Below are positions 42,492-52,280 of a stretch of 64,000 bases of DNA, in pieces. Position 1 is the stretch's first letter. Every line of letters starts with the position of its first letter. A program made the position numbers and the translations under genes. Under the pieces are notes generated by a model. That model was not told the DNA's origin, did no database searches, and worked only from the letters and a program-made list of their open reading frames with translations. The DNA lies in the NCBI RefSeq assembly GCF_030817655.1, contig NZ_JAUSZM010000003.1:6882001-6946000 (forward strand), written 5' to 3'. Source of the DNA: Streptomyces sp. V4I2 (GTDB lineage: Bacteria > Actinomycetota > Actinomycetes > Streptomycetales > Streptomycetaceae).

Positions 42492-43883
42492 GTGAAGGAG
42501 ACCCAGCGACAGCAACACGCCGGGCCGGGGTGGAAACGGCGGTCGTGGCAGAGGCATCTGCGGACCTTCGGCTCGCTCACGGCCGCCGGTCAGATCGAGT
42601 CGGCCCTGTCGTTCGCCACCACCGCGGCTCTGGTCAGAATGGGCGGCGGCGCCGGGGCGGGAGAGGTGCTGTTCGCCCAGGCGGTGGCATCAATCTGGTT
42701 CCTGTTGTGGGATCCGCGCTTCGAGGACGCGCAGCAGCGGTTCGTCCCCGCCGAGCGGCTTCGAGGCCATGGCCGCGGAACCCGGCTGTATATCCGGCTG
42801 CTCCGGCTGGATGTCGCGGCCGGGGTGCTGGCGACGATGGCGGGAGTAGTCGCGGTGATGGCCGCCTCCGCCACCGGATGGGTTTCCGGCGATCGATTCT
42901 GGCTGTTCCTGCTGGCCATGCTGGCTGCCGGGGCGGCCACTCCTTCCGGGAGCGCATCGTCCGGTTTCGCGATCGCCGACCAGCTGGCCCGACTGGGCGC
43001 CATCCGTCTGGTTCTCGCCGTCGTCGGTTGCCTGGGCACGCTTGCGGTCCTGCTGGTGGCCGGCCCGATCGGCTACCTCGCGGCAACCGTGGTCATGGCG
43101 TTGGTGTCCACATCCGTGCTGACCACCAGTGCCTGCCGACGGGTGCGCGAAGCATGCGGCTCGCCCGCTGTCGGCCCTGCCGCGATGCCCATCGGCCTGG
43201 TGCCCTTCCTGGTGAAGAGTTCGGCGGCAGGGTCCGTCTCATTGGCCTCGGACACCGGTATCTCCGTTCTGGCCGGACTGCTCGGCGGTCCGACGCTCGT
43301 GACGTACCTGAGGATTGCCTCCGCACCGGGCCGCCTCTTCTCGAGTTTCGTGAGCCCGGTGGCGACGCAGCTCTACCCTCGTCTGGCGCAGGCTGGCGCC
43401 GAGGGGCGCCGTGCGGCGGTGGTGCGCGACACCCTGCGCTGCAGTGCATTGATCGGGAGTATCGGGGTCATCGCCGTCGTCATCGCCACGCCCCTGGTGG
43501 GCCCGCTGTTGACCTTGGTCTACGGCCATGAGTACGTGATGTTGTCGACAACCGCCGTGGTGCTGGTGGCCGGAGCTGCGCTGCGCGGCGGCGTGGTCTG
43601 GGGGAAGGTGCTGCCGCCAGCCCTGGGCTTCCCAGGCGTCCGACTGGCCTTCCTGACCGTCGAAGGTCTCTGCCAGTTGGGAGTTCTGGTCGGCGTCACC
43701 CAGATCTGGGCCGGCGCGTCACTCGTGGCGCTGACCTTCGCCTGGGGCTCCCTGGGCCTACTGGCTCTGAGCACGGTCGGCTGGTTCGTCGTGCTGTGGT
43801 TCCTCACCCGGACCCTGCCCGGTGCGGACACCCCGGCTTCGCCACGCCAGATGAAGGCGTCGGCGGACAGCTCATGCGCATGA
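42492..43883 (+). CDS. Wzx-type oligosaccharide flippase (MOP superfamily)
   Basis: A 463-residue polytopic membrane protein with about 12 hydrophobic segments (such as VLATMAGVVAVMAASATGWV, FWLFLLAMLAAGAATPSGSA, LVLAVVGCLGTLAVLLVAGPIGYLAATVVMALV). Segments such as LLGGPTLVTYLRIASAPGRLFSSFVSPVATQLYPRLAQ are typical of polysaccharide flippases. It would move the undecaprenyl-linked repeat unit across the membrane for the polymerase at 46.3-47.6 kb. GTG 42492 has a GAGG site upstream. It follows the epimerase in the same direction. Confidence 0.85.
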   Translation: MKETQRQQHAGPGWKRRSWQRHLRTFGSLTAAGQIESALSFATTAALVRMGGGAGAGEVLFAQAVASIWFLLWDPRFEDAQQRFVPAERLRGHGRGTRLYIRLLRLDVAAGVLATMAGVVAVMAASATGWVSGDRFWLFLLAMLAAGAATPSGSASSGFAIADQLARLGAIRLVLAVVGCLGTLAVLLVAGPIGYLAATVVMALVSTSVLTTSACRRVREACGSPAVGPAAMPIGLVPFLVKSSAAGSVSLASDTGISVLAGLLGGPTLVTYLRIASAPGRLFSSFVSPVATQLYPRLAQAGAEGRRAAVVRDTLRCSALIGSIGVIAVVIATPLVGPLLTLVYGHEYVMLSTTAVVLVAGAALRGGVVWGKVLPPALGFPGVRLAFLTVEGLCQLGVLVGVTQIWAGASLVALTFAWGSLGLLALSTVGWFVVLWFLTRTLPGADTPASPRQMKASADSSCA

Positions 43884-44055
43884 GCACTCGGGCGGGACAG
43901 AGACCGGCGTCTGTCGGGACAGGCACCGCAATCCCTGCTCGCCCCCTGCTCACGGGTGAACGGCCGACCACCGGCGGTGGCGAAGCCCTGTAGGCGATGA
44001 TGCCTCATATATCGTCAGATACCAGGTTTCAAGACTCAAAGAGGAGTTATTGCAG

Positions 44056-44934
44056 ATGACCACAACGTCCTTGCGCTCCACTGCCATCAGCATCAGGAAC
44101 GGCATTGTCCGACGAAGCCCGGCGATGCAGCGTCTGATCCAGCAGGGGGCCACGCACAACTGTCTCCCCAAAGCCTTGTACCGACGGCTCCAACCCATCG
44201 GCGTGGCCACCTTGCATGCCCCGGACGGGTCCCCGTTCCGTTATGAGTGTTTCGAGGAGGACGGGTTCGGCCGCATGATCGTCTGGCGCGATATGCGGGA
44301 TTGGGAGAGAACAACCCAGCCGTTGCTGTACTCGTTGGCCAAGAAGTCCCGTGTATTCGTCGATGTGGGAGCGCACACCGGGATCTACTCGATCCTGGGA
44401 TGCCTTGCCAATCCCGAGCTGCGGGTCATCGCCTGCGAGCCGAACCCGGGCCTGGCCGAGCGCATCCGGGCCAATGCCGCGCTGAACGGACTCACCGAAC
44501 GACTCACGGTGGTGGCGGCGGCGCTGTCTGACGCACCGGGAAGTGCCACACTCTCCATCCCGCGCAAACGGACCCACGCGGCATCACTTCGCGCCCCTCT
44601 CCAGGGGGAGGCGACCATCGAGGCCGAGGTGACGACGGGGGACGCACTCCTCTCAGGTATGCCGGTGGACCTGGTCAAGATCGATGTGGAGGGCTTGGAG
44701 TCACAGGTACTGGGGGGAATGTCCGAGGTTCTCCGCACCCGCGCACCTCACCTGATCATCGAGTGCCTTGACCCGGCGGCGCTGGAGAGTGCTCGCCAGG
44801 TGGTGACTCCCGCCGGATACACGCACGTCTACCACATCAGCGCCCAGGGGGTTGTTCCAGTGACCGGCCGTTTCAGAGATCCAGACCTCCTCCACACCAA
44901 CTTCCTTTTCTGCACCCGCCCCTACTCCGGCTGA
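44056..44934 (+). CDS. FkbM family methyltransferase
   Basis: A 292-residue SAM-dependent O-methyltransferase. The SAM motif is SRVFVDVGAHTGIYSILG, followed by RVIACEPNPGLAERIRANAALNGL and VDLVKIDVEGLESQVLGGM, the FkbM hallmark. LIIECLDPAALE is near the C-terminus. In polysaccharide loci these enzymes methylate a sugar hydroxyl, sometimes capping the chain. ATG 44056 is favoured over TTG 44050 because GAGGAG is then 9 bp away. A less GC-rich stretch before it (44003-44040, with catatatcgtcagatacc) may hold a separate promoter. Confidence 0.88.
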   Translation: MTTTSLRSTAISIRNGIVRRSPAMQRLIQQGATHNCLPKALYRRLQPIGVATLHAPDGSPFRYECFEEDGFGRMIVWRDMRDWERTTQPLLYSLAKKSRVFVDVGAHTGIYSILGCLANPELRVIACEPNPGLAERIRANAALNGLTERLTVVAAALSDAPGSATLSIPRKRTHAASLRAPLQGEATIEAEVTTGDALLSGMPVDLVKIDVEGLESQVLGGMSEVLRTRAPHLIIECLDPAALESARQVVTPAGYTHVYHISAQGVVPVTGRFRDPDLLHTNFLFCTRPYSG

Positions 44935-44940
44935 CCGGGG

Positions 44941-46068
44941 ATGGCCATGGTGGTTGCCGGGAAGAGCCCGACGGCTTTTCTGAGTCTCGGCCGCAAAGGC
45001 GACGCAGAGAACCGTATCTTTCACACGAACATCTGGTTCACGGGAAGCAACGCCCGATATGAGAGCCTGCTGCCCCGGCTGCACCGTATTGACAACTACC
45101 TGTTGAAATGCGCTGACAACAGGTATGTCCGCGGAGTGCAGTTCCGGACGCTGCACATGACAAGCGGGGTACACAACACATACCTGTTCGGCCGTGCGGC
45201 GAGAACCTACCGCTACGGGTTCATCACCAACGTCCAGCACATCGCTCATACGCGGTTTCCAGTCGTCGTGGACATGGACGATCCCTTCTTCACGACGGAG
45301 GAGATCTCCTTGCTCGGCTCTCAGCGCGTGGCCGCGATCGTGGTGACCAACGAGTCCGCCGCCAACCATTACTGTGAACTGGGCATCCGGGCCCCGATCC
45401 GAGTCATCGGCCAGGGCGCGTCAACTCTCGGCGTCGACCCCGGTCTAGCCAGACAGCTGCGTCAGCGCCGCGTGCCCGGGGAGCTGACCGTGGGGTATGT
45501 GGCAGCCTGGCACCAGACCGCCGAGGAGGCCGGCGCCGGCACTGCCTACGACGTCGACCACCTCGTCGACGAGGTGTGGCCCGCCGTGGTGAGAGCGTGT
45601 CCGCGCGCCCGCCTGTGGCTGGTAGGCGGAATCGGCGCCGGATTGCGCCGCAAGCTCGACGGCCGGGACGACATCGAGATCGTCGGCCGGGTTCCGCAGC
45701 ACCAGGTGCCGACCTATCTCGCCGCATTCGATGCCGCTGTCTATCCACGACGCATTCAACACCGGCGCGCCGCTGTCAAGTTGTCCGAGTACATCAGCGC
45801 GGGAGTACCGGTGATCGGTTACCGCTGCGTCCCGACCGACCTGGTGACCCGCACAGGCGCAGGCATCGTCGTCGACACCACCGAGGAGTTCGTCCGCCAC
45901 CTCACACACGTGCTGCGCAGCCCGGTGCTACGCGGGCGGTTGGCGGACAACGCACGTGCGGCGGCCTCCCTCGTGGACTGGAACGTGCTCGCCCAGAGGT
46001 ACGCCGAGTTGCTGGACGAGTTTCTTCCGGCCGGAGGGCGGGCCGGCCTTGTCGGCGTGATGTCGTGA
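44941..46068 (+). CDS. Glycosyltransferase (GT4-like, GT-B fold)
   Basis: A 375-residue protein, seven bp after the FkbM gene and so in the same transcript. The N-terminal half is atypical (FLSLGRKGDAENRIFHTNIWFTGSNARY), with DMDDPFF in the middle, while the donor half (LTVGYVAAWHQTAEEAG, LWLVGGIGAGLRRKL, IEIVGRVPQHQVPTYLAAFDAAVYPRR, LSEYISAGVPVIGY) follows the GT4 pattern. The E of the E-x7-E motif is partly altered. It probably adds a sugar to the repeat unit; donor unknown. Confidence 0.82.
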   Translation: MAMVVAGKSPTAFLSLGRKGDAENRIFHTNIWFTGSNARYESLLPRLHRIDNYLLKCADNRYVRGVQFRTLHMTSGVHNTYLFGRAARTYRYGFITNVQHIAHTRFPVVVDMDDPFFTTEEISLLGSQRVAAIVVTNESAANHYCELGIRAPIRVIGQGASTLGVDPGLARQLRQRRVPGELTVGYVAAWHQTAEEAGAGTAYDVDHLVDEVWPAVVRACPRARLWLVGGIGAGLRRKLDGRDDIEIVGRVPQHQVPTYLAAFDAAVYPRRIQHRRAAVKLSEYISAGVPVIGYRCVPTDLVTRTGAGIVVDTTEEFVRHLTHVLRSPVLRGRLADNARAAASLVDWNVLAQRYAELLDEFLPAGGRAGLVGVMS

Positions 46069-46250
46069 GCGCTGCCAGGTGGTAGGCGCCGTGGCGCGTC
46101 AGCGCTGTTCCTGAGCACGGTCGGCCTATTCGGCCCCGCAACACGAGCCTTCCCCGATCACCAAAGCCGCGCACTGCCATACCCTCCGCCGACTGGGCAA
46201 GCCCCTACGGTAAGCGGACGAGTGCGGCCCGTTCCCGATACCGGCGTCAT

Positions 46251-47630
46251 TCACGTCAACGCAGGCGCGCCCCGTGTGGCGTCGGGTAGCGCCGAGGCCT
46301 CGTGGTCCGTCGAGGGTGGGCACCTGCCCGTGGTTCCCACGCCGTACGGCGTCGGCGTTCCGTCGATGCCGAGCCCTCGTGGCTCCCTGCCGAGACCCAT
46401 TCCCGCGTAGACGAAGAACAGAACCGTCAGCATCGATCCGGCATAGAAGGTCATCTCCGTCAGCGACATGGCGAGCACTCCGACCGTGAACAGCAGAGGA
46501 GTTCCACGCTGGGGGGCCAGTCGGCGCAGGAGTTCTCCCAGGAACAGCAGGAGGAGAAGAGCGGCAGGCAGGCCCACCGAGGCGAACACGCCGACAAGTA
46601 GGTTGTAGGGCATGACCGGGTCGGGCGAGGGCGGCACAGAGGCCCCTGCCCAATCCACGAACGAGATCCGCCCCCATCCGGCCCCGAACAAGGGCTCCTG
46701 CATGCCGGCATGGATTCCGTTGATCATGCTCAGCGTGCGGAGATCCCCGCTGAACGGATTGAGGCCGAACCAGCGGGTGACCAGGTCGACGGTCCCCAAC
46801 CCCAGCAGTGCGAGCACCAGCAGGATGGCTCCGATCCTGACGAGCGACACCTTCCTCTGCGCCCAGACGACGAGCACCACGGTCGTGGCGAACCACACGC
46901 TACGTGTCTGCGTCAGGAAGATTCCGCCCAGCAGCATCGCGCCGACCACCCACCGGCCGGTGAACCGCAGTTCGGTCGTCAGCAGCGGGCACAGCGCGGC
47001 CAGCAGGAGTGCCCCCATCTGCGCCGGGTCTCCGATGTCGAGCCCGATGAGCCGCGACTGCCCCAGGAGTACTCCGCCCACCAGGTTGACCAGGGCGTAG
47101 CACAGAACGGCCCCGTACATCAGCGTCCGATCGATCGGGTGGTTCGACAAGAGGACGAACACGGCCGCGTAGACGCTGATCCGTAGCAGCGGCGTGATGG
47201 GCGCGCCGGCGGACGCCGTGGCCAGAAAGGACCAGGCCAGGAAGAGTCCCAGCCATCGGCACACGGGCGCGAACAGTGCCGCCTTCTCGATGCGCTGCTT
47301 GGCGAAGGAGGCCAGCAGATGGGCGAGCAGTAGCAGGTCGCTGATGACCAGCGGCCCTGCCAGTGGCTCCTGAAGGGCTGCGATGCCGAGCCCATGGCCA
47401 GCCACGACGGCGCCGGCCAGCAGAAGGGTGGGCGACAGCACCAGCGCCGCCAGTACGGCGACAGCCGTCAGAGCCACCGTCGGCAGCCATGCTGGGGAAC
47501 TGCCCAGCACAAGTACCGCGACCTCTGCCGGGCCGGTCGTGCTGGTCACGATCCCGAGTGCCGTGACCAGCACGACGAACACCGCGGCACAGGCCATGAC
47601 AAGGACAGCTTCCCGGGACCGGGTTCGCAT
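46251..47630 (-). CDS. Wzy-type polysaccharide polymerase / O-antigen ligase family protein
   Basis: A 459-residue membrane protein with 10-12 hydrophobic segments (for example VLVMACAAVFVVLVTALGIV, VALTAVAVLAALVLSPTLLLAG). The Wzy_C-type external loop region reads GGIFLTQTRSVWFATTVVLVV with the conserved Arg, then EPLFGAGWGRISFVDW, the usual GxGxG-like stretch of the family. It would polymerise flipped repeat units outside the membrane. ATG 47630 has GGAGGG upstream. It is on the opposite strand from the flanking biosynthesis genes, so it has its own promoter in the 330-bp divergent spacer before the PIG-L gene. Confidence 0.87.
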   Translation of the reverse strand: MRTRSREAVLVMACAAVFVVLVTALGIVTSTTGPAEVAVLVLGSSPAWLPTVALTAVAVLAALVLSPTLLLAGAVVAGHGLGIAALQEPLAGPLVISDLLLLAHLLASFAKQRIEKAALFAPVCRWLGLFLAWSFLATASAGAPITPLLRISVYAAVFVLLSNHPIDRTLMYGAVLCYALVNLVGGVLLGQSRLIGLDIGDPAQMGALLLAALCPLLTTELRFTGRWVVGAMLLGGIFLTQTRSVWFATTVVLVVWAQRKVSLVRIGAILLVLALLGLGTVDLVTRWFGLNPFSGDLRTLSMINGIHAGMQEPLFGAGWGRISFVDWAGASVPPSPDPVMPYNLLVGVFASVGLPAALLLLLFLGELLRRLAPQRGTPLLFTVGVLAMSLTEMTFYAGSMLTVLFFVYAGMGLGREPRGLGIDGTPTPYGVGTTGRCPPSTDHEASALPDATRGAPALT

Positions 47631-47959
47631 CCGCGAGTTCCCTCCGCTGACTGGAGGAGCGCCGTCTGCGGCATCCTCGGTGGTGGTACAGGCCAAGTGT
47701 CGACCGGATGGGCCACGTTGACTTATCCGGCGCGCGGAGCTCCCGGGCGCTCTACGCCGTTGGAGTACACCGGCTCTCCGGGGCGGCTCGTCGGCGGCAG
47801 CGTGCGGCCATGTGCGTGCCACGCTGAGGCCGAGGCCGCGGTTTCCAGGGCCTGACACACCGCTGGGTCACCGGCCGACTCCGGGTGACGCGGCGTCGCG
47901 TCGCGGCGTGCCGTCCGCTTCCCGGGCCCACGCCAGGCGTTACGCGAAAGGAAGACGTG
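47631..47959. other. 329-bp divergent spacer between the polymerase and PIG-L genes
   Basis: No coding frame is convincing. It must hold the promoters of both divergent genes. The purine-rich gaaaggaag at 47946-47954 is the ribosome site for ATG 47960. I see no clear -35/-10 pair or dyad. Confidence 0.4.
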
Positions 47960-48618
47960 ATGTTCTGCAGCAACCCGATGTTTCGAGCGCAGTCTGTTCG
48001 TGGGAGCCCATCTCGACGACATCGAACTGGCGGCGAGCGGAACCGCCGCCAGGCTGGTCAACGCGGGAGCGCAGGTGCGTTTCCTGGTGATGAGCACCTC
48101 GGAGTACACCAGCTACAACGGCAGTCACTTTTGCGACGCGGATGTGGCGGTGGCCGAAGGCAGGGAGGCCGCGGCGACACTCGGGGTGAAGGAAATCGAC
48201 ATCCTCAGGTTTCCGGCGAAGGACGTGGAGAACCACTCGGCCGTCGTGGAGTCGATCAACGAGGTCGTCGACGACTTCCGCGCGACCATGGTCTTCACGC
48301 ACTGGCCGTTCAACACCCACCGGTCCCACGCGAACACCGGGCTCGCCACCATTGCGGCCAGCAGGTACGACAACTCCGTGGTGATGTACGAGCCCATCGT
48401 GCCCTCCGGTCGCAGCTATGTCGGTTTCCGGCCGCAGCTGTACATCAGCATCGAACAGAAACTGCAGGCCCTGCGACAGCACAAGTCGGAGTACGAGAAG
48501 TACGGCGAGCATTTGGATCGAAGGCGTCGAGGCCCGATCGCGCTACCGCGGCTATGAGATGCGCGCCCGTCACGGCGAGGCGTTCGAGGTGTCGCGCCTG
48601 GAAGGCGCACTGGCGTGA
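47960..48618 (+). pseudogene. PIG-L family N-deacetylase, broken by two single-base frameshifts
   Basis: ATG 47960 with an AAAGGAAG site starts MFCSNPMF. Dropping one T from TTT at 47981-47983 joins it to ERSLFVGAHLDDIELAASG, which carries the metal-binding AHLDD motif of PIG-L/LmbE deacetylases. FTHWPFNTHRSHANTG, with the His pair, follows. Near the end, dropping one T from TTT at 48512-48514 joins KYGEH to WIEGVEARSRYRGYEMRARHGEAFEVSRL, the normal family C-terminus. The restored protein is about 218 residues and would deacetylate an N-acetyl sugar. Its restored stop overlaps the next start by GTGA, which supports this reading. Either the gene is dead or two bases are wrong. Confidence 0.82.
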
Positions 48619-49745
48619 GAGGAATGAATGGGTCGGCGATGACCACGACGCGGATCTGCGAAGTGATCAAAACACTCAACGTCGGTGGGGCCGAGGTCCT
48701 TCTGGTGGAACGGCTGCGCCGCGCGCCCCGGACGGACCGTGAATACACAGTGGTCTTTCTTCAGGCTGACACCGAGGAACTGGTCGAAGCGCTCCGGGAG
48801 GACGGAGTGACGGTGGTCGACCTCAGGTCGGGCCGACTTTGGCTGCGTTACGCCAGGCTCATTGGTGTGGTCCGGCGGTTGGCCCCCGACGTGGTCAACT
48901 TCCACTCGCCGTTGGTCGCCGCGGTGCTGCGCCCCGCCCTGCGTCTGATGAGGCGCCGGCCCTTGCTAGTGTCGACAGTGCATCAGGTTCGGTACCACCC
49001 GCTCACCATGCTGCTCGACCGGCACACCCGGCGGCTGGACGATCAGACGGTTGCCGTCTCGTCGCTGGTGGCTGACGCGCCCACCGTGCGAGGTGCGCGC
49101 AGGGTCCGTACCCGGGTCCACGGCGTGGATGTCGCGGCGCAGCAATCGTGGGCACGGCAGACCGCACAGGTGCGGGACGAGTTCGGCCTTCCCGCCGACG
49201 CGTTCCTTCTGGTCTGCGTGGCCAGCTTGAGCCCGAAGAAGAACCACGCACTGCTGATCGAAGCCGCCGCGCGGGTACTCGCCGAGCGCCCCGACGCGCT
49301 GTTCGTCCTGGCCGGGGACGGTCCCTTGCGTGAACAGGTGCTCGCGGACATCGACAGGCGCGGATTGCGGGAGCGGTTTCGCTACCTGGGCCTGGTGCCG
49401 GGAGCGGGTCGGCTGGTGGCGGCGGCGGACATCCTGCTGTTGTCCTCGACACACGAGGGACTGCCGGTCGTGGTCATGGAGGCGCTCGCGGCCGGCGTAC
49501 CGGTGGTGTCCACCGCGGTCGGCGGTATCCCCGAACTGATCCACGACAACCGCAACGGGATCCTCACTCCACCGGGCTCGCCGGAGGTCCTCGCGGAGGG
49601 CGTCCTTCGGGCCATGCGCCCCGAAGTCCATCGGGTCCTCGCTGCCGGGGCCCGCGCGGACGCCGCCAAGGTGGACGTGTCGGAAACCGCCGACTGGTTC
49701 GACGACCTCTACTTGAGCATGATGGCCGAGGCCCGCCGGGGCTGA
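48615..49745 (+). CDS. Glycosyltransferase family 4
   Basis: A 376-residue GT-B enzyme. The N-terminal segment ICEVIKTLNVGGAEVLLVERL is the GT4 acceptor-domain pattern. FLLVCVASLSPKKNHALLIEAAARVL and THEGLPVVVMEALAAGVPVVSTAVGGIPELI carry the donor site and E-x7-E motif. GTG 48615 overlaps the PIG-L stop by 4 bp and has GGAAGG upstream; ATG 48639 is an alternative start. The coupling suggests it acts on, or supplies, the sugar handled by the deacetylase. Confidence 0.9.
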   Translation: MRGMNGSAMTTTRICEVIKTLNVGGAEVLLVERLRRAPRTDREYTVVFLQADTEELVEALREDGVTVVDLRSGRLWLRYARLIGVVRRLAPDVVNFHSPLVAAVLRPALRLMRRRPLLVSTVHQVRYHPLTMLLDRHTRRLDDQTVAVSSLVADAPTVRGARRVRTRVHGVDVAAQQSWARQTAQVRDEFGLPADAFLLVCVASLSPKKNHALLIEAAARVLAERPDALFVLAGDGPLREQVLADIDRRGLRERFRYLGLVPGAGRLVAAADILLLSSTHEGLPVVVMEALAAGVPVVSTAVGGIPELIHDNRNGILTPPGSPEVLAEGVLRAMRPEVHRVLAAGARADAAKVDVSETADWFDDLYLSMMAEARRG

Positions 49746-49971
49746 TTACCGCTCGCACCCCCTGATTCGCCGTCGGGGTAAACGGGGTTTCGCGCGCGGC
49801 TCGTCGCCGCGAGCCCATTCAACGCGCCGTGCCCCGGTGAGAGGACCGCCGGGGTGAGGCAGGCGAGCGTAACCTGCTGCCCCGACAGCAACTGCCTTCG
49901 GGACGGCAAGGCTGTGCAACCCTTCTTCAGAGGCTTGCCTGGGGCGGATTCCCGTAGCTCGCCTCATGGCC

Positions 49972-51114
49972 CTATGTCCGTACTACCTCGCGGTACTCGC
50001 CGGTGGCCACGGCGAGGATAAGTTCGGCATAGCGATCGAGGTTCGCTTCGAACTGGTAGCTCTTCATGATGTGGGAGCGGGCGCGGCCACCCATATCGGC
50101 TGATCGAGACGGGTCCCTCAGGACCTCCAGCAGGGCAGCGGTCCATCCCTCGACGTCATCGGGGGGTACGAGCCGTCCCACGTCCGGCACCATCTCCCGG
50201 TGCGCGGAGATGTCCGAACAGATCACCGGTAGTCCACATGCCATCCCTTCGAGCACAGCTCGCGGCTGGCCTTCTGACCAGGAAGGATGGATGAAGCACC
50301 GAGCACTGGTGAGCAGGCCGGGCACTCGATCATGGCTGACAGTGCCGACGAACTCCACGTGCTCCCGCAGGAACAAGCTGTCCACGAGAGCCTCAACGTG
50401 CGAACGCCGTGGCCCGTCGCCAATGATGCGCAGCTTGGCGTGCGGGAGTTCCTCCACGACGCGGGCCCAGGCGCGAATGGCCGTGTCATGGTTCTTGACG
50501 TCCAGAAGCGACCCCACCATCACCCCCTCGACCAGCGGTGTCTGGGGGGCGGGCGGAGTGGCGGGCTGGAACCTGCTGGTGTCGACCCGGCTCCCAAGGA
50601 AGACGACCGGACTACTGGTCAGGGCCTGTACTTCTCTTTCCAGTTTCCGGCTGACCACCCGTACGGCGGAGGCGCGTCGCACCGCCATGCGCGCTGCGAG
50701 GGAGAGACTGGACCGCTTGAACCGGCTGCCGTACTCCGGACCGGGTGAAAGAACCTCGCCCTGGATATGCACCAGGTGTGGTCGTCGTCGCCGAGCCTTC
50801 GACATCTCGATTGCCACCGCCGCCAGCGGCTCACTCGACATCAACACGCTCCGCCCTCCCGGAGCGACCAGCTCGTCGATCTTGCGTCGAGCGGTGATGA
50901 GGAAAGCCAGCCGGTTCGGCGACTGCAGCCGGTGCAGGCGGACCGGCCCGAAGGTGGCCTGACCGCTGGGCGCTCCGCCACTCGGGACGATCACGTCGTA
51001 CCTGCCGCCCAAGCGTTCGGCCAGCGCCCTGGCCGGGCGCAGGTTCAGATCGTCCGTGGTCACCTCGCTGCTCCAAGGGTGAGCTCCGACGACCACGACC
51101 GAGCAAGCATTCAC
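49972..51114 (-). CDS. Glycosyltransferase family 4
   Basis: A 380-residue GT-B enzyme with VVVVGAHPWSSEVTTDDLNLRPARALAERL at the N-terminus. The C-terminal half holds LVEGVMVGSLLDVKNHDTAIRAWARV, LRIIGDGPRRSHVEAL and the E-x7-E region WSEGQPRAVLEGMACGLPVICSDI. GTG 51114 overlaps the stop of the upstream glycosyltransferase by GTGA, so the two are a coupled pair on the minus strand. Donor and linkage cannot be read. Confidence 0.88.
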   Translation of the reverse strand: MNACSVVVVGAHPWSSEVTTDDLNLRPARALAERLGGRYDVIVPSGGAPSGQATFGPVRLHRLQSPNRLAFLITARRKIDELVAPGGRSVLMSSEPLAAVAIEMSKARRRRPHLVHIQGEVLSPGPEYGSRFKRSSLSLAARMAVRRASAVRVVSRKLEREVQALTSSPVVFLGSRVDTSRFQPATPPAPQTPLVEGVMVGSLLDVKNHDTAIRAWARVVEELPHAKLRIIGDGPRRSHVEALVDSLFLREHVEFVGTVSHDRVPGLLTSARCFIHPSWSEGQPRAVLEGMACGLPVICSDISAHREMVPDVGRLVPPDDVEGWTAALLEVLRDPSRSADMGGRARSHIMKSYQFEANLDRYAELILAVATGEYREVVRT

Positions 51115-52280
51115 AGCAGTTCCTCCAGCATCCGGGCCACTCGTTGGGGGGAGAACTCGGTGCTCGCGCGTGCACGCAACTGCACGCCCAGGTCTCGCCT
51201 CTGGACAGCAGTCAGGCCAGCGATCGCCTGTACATGCTTCGCCAACGCGCTGAGGTCGCCGACCCGGATGCGGTAGGGGTAATCATGTCCGACCACGTCC
51301 ACGGAGCCGCCGGCGTCAGTGGTGACCACGGGCAGGGCGCTCGCCATGGCCTCAAGCAGTACCCTGGCGAACCCTTCCTCGAAGCTGGGCATGAGAAAGC
51401 AGTCTGCGGCCGCGTAGACACCTGGTAGCTCCCGGTTGCAGACCTCACCGCAGATCTCCATGCGTTCGCGCCCCGGATCAGTGGCCGCCTTTTCGAGCAG
51501 TGTCCGGTCCGGACCATCGCCCACGACGACCAGCCGTACCGGGTGTTCGAGTTGCGCCTGAAGGCTGTCGAAAAGCGGTGCGAGCAAGCGTGTACCCCGG
51601 CGAAAGGACAGGCGATGAACGAACAGGACCACGAACTCGTCGTCGCCCCAGCCGAAGCGCGCCCGGGTCCTGGCACGTTCTGCATCGGGCAGCGGAGCAA
51701 AGAGATCAGTGTCGATGTCGTTGTAGAGAAGGGAGATCCTGCGTCGGGGCACACTCCAGCGGCGCGCCATGAAGTCGACCATGCTCTCGGGGCCGGTGAC
51801 AAGACGGTCCACGAACCGCAGCACCAGCCAGTTCACCGCCTCGTCGATCCGCGCACGCACGGTGACCCGCCGTCCGGGTTCCACGAGGTCCGCCATGCCA
51901 CTGCGCCAGAACAGCACCCTGTGACGGTAGAACGGCCGGCTCAGGAGCAGAACCGTCACAAAGATCCGTGAGTAGCGCAGGAAGTAGGTGTCGTATCCCG
52001 AACGGGCGCAGTACCGAATGGCGCGCAGCATTTCGAGGAGCCGGCCGAGCCTGCTTCGCTTCGCAAGGTTGAGGACAGTGCGCACGCCTGGCAAGGATTC
52101 GGGGGCATGCCCTCGTTCCACCACGGCCAGAACGTCGACCCGTTCGCCGAGCGCCCCCAGCAGTGTGGGGATGTGGGCGAAGTGTTCCGCGGAGTCCACG
52201 GAGAAGTGGGGGATGACGTAGACCAGCTTGGGCCGCGGCTGGCGGGTGACGGCGGTTTCGCTGCCGAACTCCTGGCCCAT
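51111..52280 (-). CDS. Glycosyltransferase family 4
   Basis: A 389-residue GT-B enzyme. KLVYVIPHFSVDSAEHFAHIPTLLGAL is at the N-terminus, SGYDTYFLRYSRIF is in the middle, and the donor domain has FVVLFVHRLSFRRGTRLLAPLFDSL, VVGDGPDRTLLEKAA and FEEGFARVLLEAMASALPVVTTDAGGSVDVV with the E-x7-E motif. ATG 52280 is chosen over ATG 52295 because AAGGGG lies 7 bp upstream of it. First gene of a coupled pair; an ~800-bp spacer without clear genes lies upstream. Confidence 0.88.
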   Translation of the reverse strand: MGQEFGSETAVTRQPRPKLVYVIPHFSVDSAEHFAHIPTLLGALGERVDVLAVVERGHAPESLPGVRTVLNLAKRSRLGRLLEMLRAIRYCARSGYDTYFLRYSRIFVTVLLLSRPFYRHRVLFWRSGMADLVEPGRRVTVRARIDEAVNWLVLRFVDRLVTGPESMVDFMARRWSVPRRRISLLYNDIDTDLFAPLPDAERARTRARFGWGDDEFVVLFVHRLSFRRGTRLLAPLFDSLQAQLEHPVRLVVVGDGPDRTLLEKAATDPGRERMEICGEVCNRELPGVYAAADCFLMPSFEEGFARVLLEAMASALPVVTTDAGGSVDVVGHDYPYRIRVGDLSALAKHVQAIAGLTAVQRRDLGVQLRARASTEFSPQRVARMLEELL